64,000 nucleotides of DNA from Psychrobacillus soli (GTDB taxonomy: Bacteria; Bacillota; Bacilli; Bacillales_A; Planococcaceae): assembly GCF_006861775.1 (NCBI RefSeq), contig NZ_VDGG01000005.1:60171-124170 (forward strand). The letters run 5' to 3'. The notes under the pieces are model-generated. The model saw only the letters and a program-made list of their open reading frames with translations. It was not told the DNA's origin and did not search any database. The position numbers and the translations under genes are program-made. This document shows, piece after piece, positions 60,325 to 64,000 of the stretch; the stretch's first letter is position 1, and every line of letters begins with the position of its first letter.

Positions 60325-61806
60325 GTGTATACAGAGCAAGCTTGGATATATAAACGCGCGATACTTTCTCCAACAAAAATTGCCCTCATTGATAGCAGCA
60401 CGAAAGAACAATGGAGCTATCGTACGTTAACGGATCATATATCCAAATGGGTTCACTATTTTCATCAAAAAAATTATCAAAAAGGCGATCGAATTGTCGT
60501 TATCTCACAGAACCGAATCGACCTATTTGCGATTATATTCGCATGTGGCGTAACAGGTCTACTCTATGTACCGCTCAATTTTCGATTAAGTGAAGTAGAA
60601 TTAGCGTATATTTTAGAAGATTGTAAACCAGTGCTCATTATTCATGATGAAGAGCATCAAGCAATTAGTAATACATTTATACAGGTGGAGCGTCTATTAC
60701 TATCAACTGTATTAGAAAAAGCTACCTTTTACTATCCATCTAGCAATGTTTGGAGTCCGTCTGATAGTTGGATTATTATCTATACGGGAGGAACGACAGG
60801 AAAACCAAAAGGGGTAGAGCTATCTTTTAATGCAGTGAATTGGAATGCGATGAATACAATTACAAGCTGGGGCTTGAGCGATTCGGATTGCACGCTGAAT
60901 TATATGCCGATGTTTCATACTGGAGGGTTAAATGCCCTATGTATCCCGATTTTAATGGCAGGAGGCACAGTAGTTGTTGGGGCCCGTTTCGACGCCGAAG
61001 AAGCACTTAAAGCGCTAAACACATATAAAACTACGCTGTCTTTATTTGTTCCGACTATGTATCAAGCCATGCTCGATACGACTTATATTCATACGGCGAC
61101 TTTCCCAACCGTAAAAGTGTTTTTATCTGGAGGTGCGCCTTGTCCTCATACAATTTATCAACGGTTTGAAGACAAGGGCATTCTTTTTAAAGAAGGGTAT
61201 GGACTAACAGAAGCCGGACCTAACAACTTTTTTATCGATCCAATGGATGCAAGGGAAAAAAGGGGATCCGTGGGGAAATGTATGCTGTTTAATGAAGTGA
61301 AAATAATGAATGAAAATGGACACCTATGTCAGACAAATGAAGTAGGAGAGCTTTATATTTCCGGTAAGCATGTGTTTACGAAGTATTGGAATAACATAGA
61401 AGAAACGAGTCGTGCTTTTGTTGATGGTTGGTTAAAAACAGGGGATTTAGCTAAGGTCGATGAAGATGGTTTTTACTATATAGTTGGTAGAAAAAAAGAA
61501 ATGATTATTTCTGGAGGAGAAAATGTGTATCCCCAAGAGGTGGAGCAGTGCCTAGTCTTACATCCAAACGTTAAAGAAGCAGCGGTAATCGGAGTCGCAG
61601 ATGAAAAATGGGGAGAATGTGTTACCGCATTTGTGACTTGTCTAACTGTAGATGAATCGTTCGAAACGGAATTATTGCAAAGTTGCAAACAAGTTCTTGG
61701 CAGTTATAAAGTACCGAAGAAAATCTATATTTTAGATGAACTACCTCGCACCGATGTTGGTAAAATTGATAAAAAACAATTACAAGAATTAGCTGTAAAG
61801 ATTTGA
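60325..61806 (+). CDS. Acyl-CoA synthetase (class I adenylate-forming enzyme)
   Basis: A 493-residue AMP-forming acyl-CoA ligase. The P-loop is IYTGGTTGKPKGVELS, the A5 region GYGLTEAGPNN, the hinge TGDLAKVDEDGFYYIVGRKKEMIISGG (quoted by its parts around residues 370-395) and the terminal catalytic Lys in DVGKIDKKQL. It activates a carboxylic acid with ATP and CoA. Length and sequence outline resemble medium/long-chain or aromatic ligases; the substrate is open. GTG 60325 follows AAAGGAG. It is the last gene of the Liv operon; no clear hairpin follows, only a T-rich stretch with TATAAT (61834-61839) for the next gene. Confidence 0.9.
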   Translation: MYTEQAWIYKRAILSPTKIALIDSSTKEQWSYRTLTDHISKWVHYFHQKNYQKGDRIVVISQNRIDLFAIIFACGVTGLLYVPLNFRLSEVELAYILEDCKPVLIIHDEEHQAISNTFIQVERLLLSTVLEKATFYYPSSNVWSPSDSWIIIYTGGTTGKPKGVELSFNAVNWNAMNTITSWGLSDSDCTLNYMPMFHTGGLNALCIPILMAGGTVVVGARFDAEEALKALNTYKTTLSLFVPTMYQAMLDTTYIHTATFPTVKVFLSGGAPCPHTIYQRFEDKGILFKEGYGLTEAGPNNFFIDPMDAREKRGSVGKCMLFNEVKIMNENGHLCQTNEVGELYISGKHVFTKYWNNIEETSRAFVDGWLKTGDLAKVDEDGFYYIVGRKKEMIISGGENVYPQEVEQCLVLHPNVKEAAVIGVADEKWGECVTAFVTCLTVDESFETELLQSCKQVLGSYKVPKKIYILDELPRTDVGKIDKKQLQELAVKI

Positions 61807-61860
61807 TTTACAGCTTTTTATCTTTCCTTTTTGTATAATTAGTTTTGAGGTGACTTATAT

Positions 61861-62286
61861 ATGTTTATTAGTGAGAAGGAAATTGAAGTACGCTATGCAG
61901 AAACAGATCAAATGGGAGTAGTGTATCATGCAAACTATGTAATATGGCTAGAGATTGGTCGAACACAGCTTATTAAAGATTTAGGTTACTCCTATGCAGG
62001 ACTCGAAAAAGATGGTTATTTATCTCCTGTTACGAATGTGAATGTCAATTATAAATCATCTGTGAAATACGGAGAAACAGTAATTGTGAGAACATGGGTT
62101 GAAAGCCACGGAAAGCTTCGAACTACATATGGCTATGAAATTGTCCATGAAGATGGGACGATCGCTTCTACTGCAACATCCGAACATGTTGTAGTGAATA
62201 AGGATAATTTTCGACCAGTTTCCTTGAAAAAAGTTCATCCTGCATGGGATGCAAAATATATGGAAATTGCAAAGGTGATTGTCTAA
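61861..62286 (+). CDS. yneP: 4HBT-family acyl-CoA thioesterase (YneP-like)
   Basis: A 141-residue hotdog-fold thioesterase of the YbgC/4HBT type: EVRYAETDQMGVVYHANYVIWLE contains the catalytic Asp, and YKSSVKYGETVIVRTWV is the following strand pair. ATG 61861 lies after GAGGTGA and a probable -10 box at 61834. The one-base overlap (TAATG) with the next gene equals the yneP-yneQ pair of B. subtilis, which lies shortly after citB. It may hydrolyse acyl-CoA, but the housekeeping location suggests it is not part of the Liv operon pathway. Confidence 0.9.
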   Translation: MFISEKEIEVRYAETDQMGVVYHANYVIWLEIGRTQLIKDLGYSYAGLEKDGYLSPVTNVNVNYKSSVKYGETVIVRTWVESHGKLRTTYGYEIVHEDGTIASTATSEHVVVNKDNFRPVSLKKVHPAWDAKYMEIAKVIV

Positions 62287-62582
62287 TGGCATTTGGTATT
62301 ACGAGGGATGAGTTGCGACATTGGAAAGTAGCAGTTGAAAATGAACAGATTGCTTTCCTCACTCATTATTGGCTAGATGATCGCTTTCCAGGGTGTAAAA
62401 CAGTTACGAAAGTCGGTTGTAGTAACTTAGAAAAGCTAATCGAGTGGGGCAAAAAATACGGTTTAAAAGAAGAATGGATTGACCATAAAGAGGCATATCC
62501 ACATTTCGATTTATTTGGAAAACATGAATACGAAATTATGCAACATGAGGGACTACTTGATCAACTGATGAAATTTCAATAA
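62286..62582 (+). CDS. yneQ: YneQ-like conserved protein
   Basis: A 98-residue protein beginning AFGITRDELRHWKVAVE and containing THYWLDDRFPGC, VGCSNLEKLIEWG and HEYEIMQHEGLLDQL. I take it for the YneQ homologue from its length and the one-base overlap with the yneP-like gene. It is tryptophan- and acid-rich, probably cytoplasmic, function unknown. A terminator follows immediately. Confidence 0.75.
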   Translation: MAFGITRDELRHWKVAVENEQIAFLTHYWLDDRFPGCKTVTKVGCSNLEKLIEWGKKYGLKEEWIDHKEAYPHFDLFGKHEYEIMQHEGLLDQLMKFQ

Positions 62583-62583
62583 G

Positions 62584-62614
62584 AAAAGCGTGATTTGATA
62601 TCACGCTTTTTTAT
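62584..62614 (+). terminator. Terminator after yneQ
   Basis: AAAAGCGTGAT (62584-62594) pairs with ATCACGCTTTT (62600-62610), loop TTGAT, followed by TTA. Confidence 0.85.
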
Positions 62615-62820
62615 GTATAGTAAGGTGATGTGAGAAGTCGGGGGAGAGTCACCCCCCTCCTACTCGATCAGTTACTTTAAAATAAAGGCATTCTCAACAT
62701 AGATGGACAAAACTATCATTTTCCTTCATATAAGCAAGAAAGCTGGATGAAGAAAGAGTGTATCTTTCAATAGTTTGTCTATTTTTGCAGGTTAAGAAAT
62801 GTTTTTCAGCAAAGATTTCA

Positions 62821-63138
62821 TTAAATATTCACGTCAATGTCATCAAGGTTTACTCCGCCTCTGTCTGCCTTTTGAACAGTCTTACTGTTATTTTCTTCTT
62901 GATCTACTAGACTTGCAATAGGATTAGCTGCATTCTTACCGGCTTTGAGATTATCATTACGTTGATCATCACCTGCTACGTCGCGGCCTCCATTGTTTGC
63001 TTCAGCTTCGTTGCCAAGAACATTTTGATTGGTTGCGGTGTTATAATTATGGATATTGATATAAAATTTACAACCGTCTTTTTCAAACTCTACGGAACAT
63101 TTGTCTTTCTTATTGTCAAATTCATGGTATTGTCTCAT
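62821..63138 (-). CDS. Small Asn/Asp-rich protein, tandem copy 1
   Basis: A 105-residue protein: an N-terminal block KKDKCSVEFEKDGCKFYINIHNYNTATNQN in outline, an Asn/Gly-rich middle (EANNGGRDVAGDDQ) and a C-terminal QKADRGGVNLDDIDVNI. Two cysteines lie in the first third. It has no signal peptide or membrane helix. ATG 63138 follows AAAAGGAGGTG. Upstream is CATATATTA (63177-63169 on the minus strand), which resembles the -10 consensus of mother-cell sigma factors, so a spore coat or crust protein is possible. Copy 2 at 63382 has the same pattern. Confidence 0.7.
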   Translation of the reverse strand: MRQYHEFDNKKDKCSVEFEKDGCKFYINIHNYNTATNQNVLGNEAEANNGGRDVAGDDQRNDNLKAGKNAANPIASLVDQEENNSKTVQKADRGGVNLDDIDVNI

Positions 63139-63168
63139 TTAAACACACCTCCTTTTTTATTGATAATC

Positions 63169-63177
63169 TAATATATG
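63169..63177 (-). promoter_or_regulatory. SigE/SigK-like -10 box, copy 1
   Basis: On the minus strand CATATATTA fits the CATA-N3-TA pattern of mother-cell sigma factors. The nearly identical element in copy 2 is at 63739-63747. A -35 element is less clear; CTATCACC lies about 14 bases upstream in both copies. Confidence 0.4.
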
Positions 63178-63381
63178 CTTGCGTTTTTTTGGTGATAGGA
63201 CGAACATATCAATATTAAAGTCTATTTTACTCTATGAAACAAAATAGATTGTAAATACAAACTAAAAGAATAAACACATCTTTCCGGTACGCAAAACAAA
63301 TAGCCATATATGGTTGTATGAAGAAAGATTTTATCTGTCTATTTCTACAGGTTAAGGATTTTTTTCATAGCAAAGATTTCA

Positions 63382-63708
63382 TTAAATATTCACATCAATG
63401 TCATCCGCGTTTACTCCACCTCTGTCTGCCTTTTGTAGAGTCTTACTGTTATTTTCTTCTTGATCTACTGCACTTAGAACAGCATTAGCAGCATTCTTAC
63501 CGGCTTTAAGATTATCATTTACTTGATCATCTCCTGCTACGTCGCGACCACCATTGTTTGCTTCGGCACCGTTACCAGGAACATTTTGATTGGTTGCAGT
63601 GTTATAGTTATAAATATTGATATAAAATTTACAACCATCTTTTTCAAACTCTACTGAACTTTTGTCTTTCTTATTGTGATATTCAGGGAATTCATACAAT
63701 TCTCTCAT
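63382..63708 (-). CDS. Small Asn/Asp-rich protein, tandem copy 2
   Basis: A 108-residue paralogue of the protein at 62821. Conserved parts are KKDKSSVEFEKDGCKFYINI, YNYNTATNQNVPGN, NNGGRDVAGDDQ and KADRGGVNADDIDVNI. The first cysteine of copy 1 is Ser here; the second is kept. It is three residues longer at the N-terminus (RELYEFPEYH). ATG 63708 follows AAAAGGAGGTG. Same promoter type, so both copies are probably expressed together. No known family recognised. Confidence 0.7.
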   Translation of the reverse strand: MRELYEFPEYHNKKDKSSVEFEKDGCKFYINIYNYNTATNQNVPGNGAEANNGGRDVAGDDQVNDNLKAGKNAANAVLSAVDQEENNSKTLQKADRGGVNADDIDVNI

Positions 63709-63738
63709 TTAAACTCACCTCCTTTTTTAGTCATAATC

Positions 63739-63747
63739 TAATATATG
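63739..63747 (-). promoter_or_regulatory. SigE/SigK-like -10 box, copy 2
   Basis: CATATATTA on the minus strand, identical to copy 1 at 63169-63177, and the same distance from the ribosome site. Confidence 0.4.
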
Positions 63748-63873
63748 CTTGCGTTTTTTTGGTGATAGGACGAACATCTTCATTTGTAGTCTATTTTTGC
63801 TTTATCAAAACAAAATAGATTGTAAGCCTAAATTATAAAAAATAAGCACATCTTTCCAATATGCAAAACAAAT

Positions 63874-64000
63874 TGTAACCGTCAAGTGAAAACATACAGT
63901 TTTTGCTCGTTTGAAATGAACACTTTTGCTTAAAATACGTGCTGCCTGTTTTTCATGCGATAGCTGTCTCCCTCCATGTGAATAACCTCCACACGATGTA
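63874..64000 (-). mobile_element. Edge of an IS21-family insertion sequence
   Basis: The window ends inside an element whose minus-strand frame gives the C-terminus of an IstB-like helper protein (63930-63998). Between it and the duplication, TGTAACCGTCAAGTG (from 63874) begins with TG, as IS21-family ends do. The boundary is approximate because the other end and the target duplication are outside the window. Confidence 0.5.
63930..64000 (-). CDS. IstB-like IS21 helper ATPase, C-terminal end
   Basis: Only the last 23 codons lie in the window: HRVEVIHMEGDSYRMKNRQ and a stop (TAA at 63932-63930). The H-x-G-x-SYR-x-K pattern is the usual C-terminus of IstB, the AAA+ ATPase that helps the IstA transposase choose targets. 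The gene enters from the right edge, so the transposase gene would lie further right. Confidence 0.6.
   Translation of the reverse strand, partial: HRVEVIHMEGDSYRMKNRQHVF

Larger units (their letters stand above)
62748..63300. repeat. Tandem duplication, copy 1
   Basis: This block and 63319-63872 are diverged direct repeats about 560-570 bases apart. Each holds one small minus-strand gene plus its promoter region and part of the upstream AT-rich sequence; the promoter parts (for example GCGTTTTTTTGGTGATAGG) are nearly identical. Confidence 0.8.
63319..63872. repeat. Tandem duplication, copy 2
   Basis: Second unit of the direct duplication described at 62748-63300. It is followed directly by the edge of an IS21-like element, so the duplication lies beside a mobile element. 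Confidence 0.8.

Noticed and set aside
62748..63872. Repeats at the right end as a CRISPR array
   Set aside because: There are only two long, protein-coding units with no short repeats or spacers; this is a gene duplication.

Overview
The window looks like chromosome of an AT-rich, endospore-forming Firmicute of the order Bacillales. Low-GC codon use, strong AGGAGG-type ribosome sites with frequent TTG/GTG starts, a ccdA-yneI-yneJ-yneK ... citB ... yneP-yneQ gene order shared with Bacillus subtilis, and citR/citA, yheI/yheH and azlCD homologues all point there. Planococcaceae (Psychrobacillus, Sporosarcina or Lysinibacillus relatives) is my best guess, but it is inference. No rRNA, tRNA or CRISPR array was seen.

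Layout. (1) 1-8 kb: a catabolic cluster encoding a multi-subunit FAD/[2Fe-2S] amine or imino-acid dehydrogenase (D-hydroxyproline dehydrogenase type), a DapA-family enzyme, an Asp/Glu-racemase-like protein, three SDR proteins and a Na+:alanine symporter, closed by a 25-bp terminator. (2) 8-15 kb: a broken C45 acyltransferase, then a PucR regulator divergent from mmsA, an omega-aminotransferase and ald, which together read as a beta-alanine/omega-amino-acid degradation module with alanine recycling. (3) 15-28 kb: an accessory stretch with small membrane proteins, an AadK-like resistance gene, a TrmB-type regulator plus azlCD sharing a palindromic operator, two clear pseudogenes (oxalate decarboxylase; DUF1835/DUF3658 with two frameshifts), an XRE/DUF2178-like cassette behind three 21-bp repeats, arsB-arsC, and an intact type I toxin-antitoxin locus with a decayed relative 10 kb away. 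(4) 28-49 kb: mostly housekeeping: a chemoreceptor, citR/citA, serC, a heterodimeric ABC exporter, ccdA-yneI-ccdC, SCO, mscL, a lytic transglycosylase, nicotinamidase-like, YfkAB, DinB and aconitase with a CcpC-type operator. (5) 49-62 kb: a large MalT-like ATPase/TPR/BTAD regulator followed by a nine-gene same-strand operon: a branched-chain-amino-acid-type (Liv) ABC transporter, a KAS III-fold enzyme, an alpha/beta hydrolase, an SDR and an acyl-CoA ligase. It lies between citB and yneP-yneQ, which are close together in B. subtilis. (6) 62.6-64 kb: a tandem duplication of a small protein gene with sporulation-like promoters, then the edge of an IS21-family element.

Most unusual signals: the SARP-style 11-bp direct repeats in front of the Liv operon, paired with a regulator carrying its DNA-binding/BTAD part at the C-terminus; the KAS III-like enzyme of that operon with His where the family has Asn; the shared TrmB/azl palindrome; the intact/remnant type I toxin pair; and the tandem 560-bp duplication at the right end.
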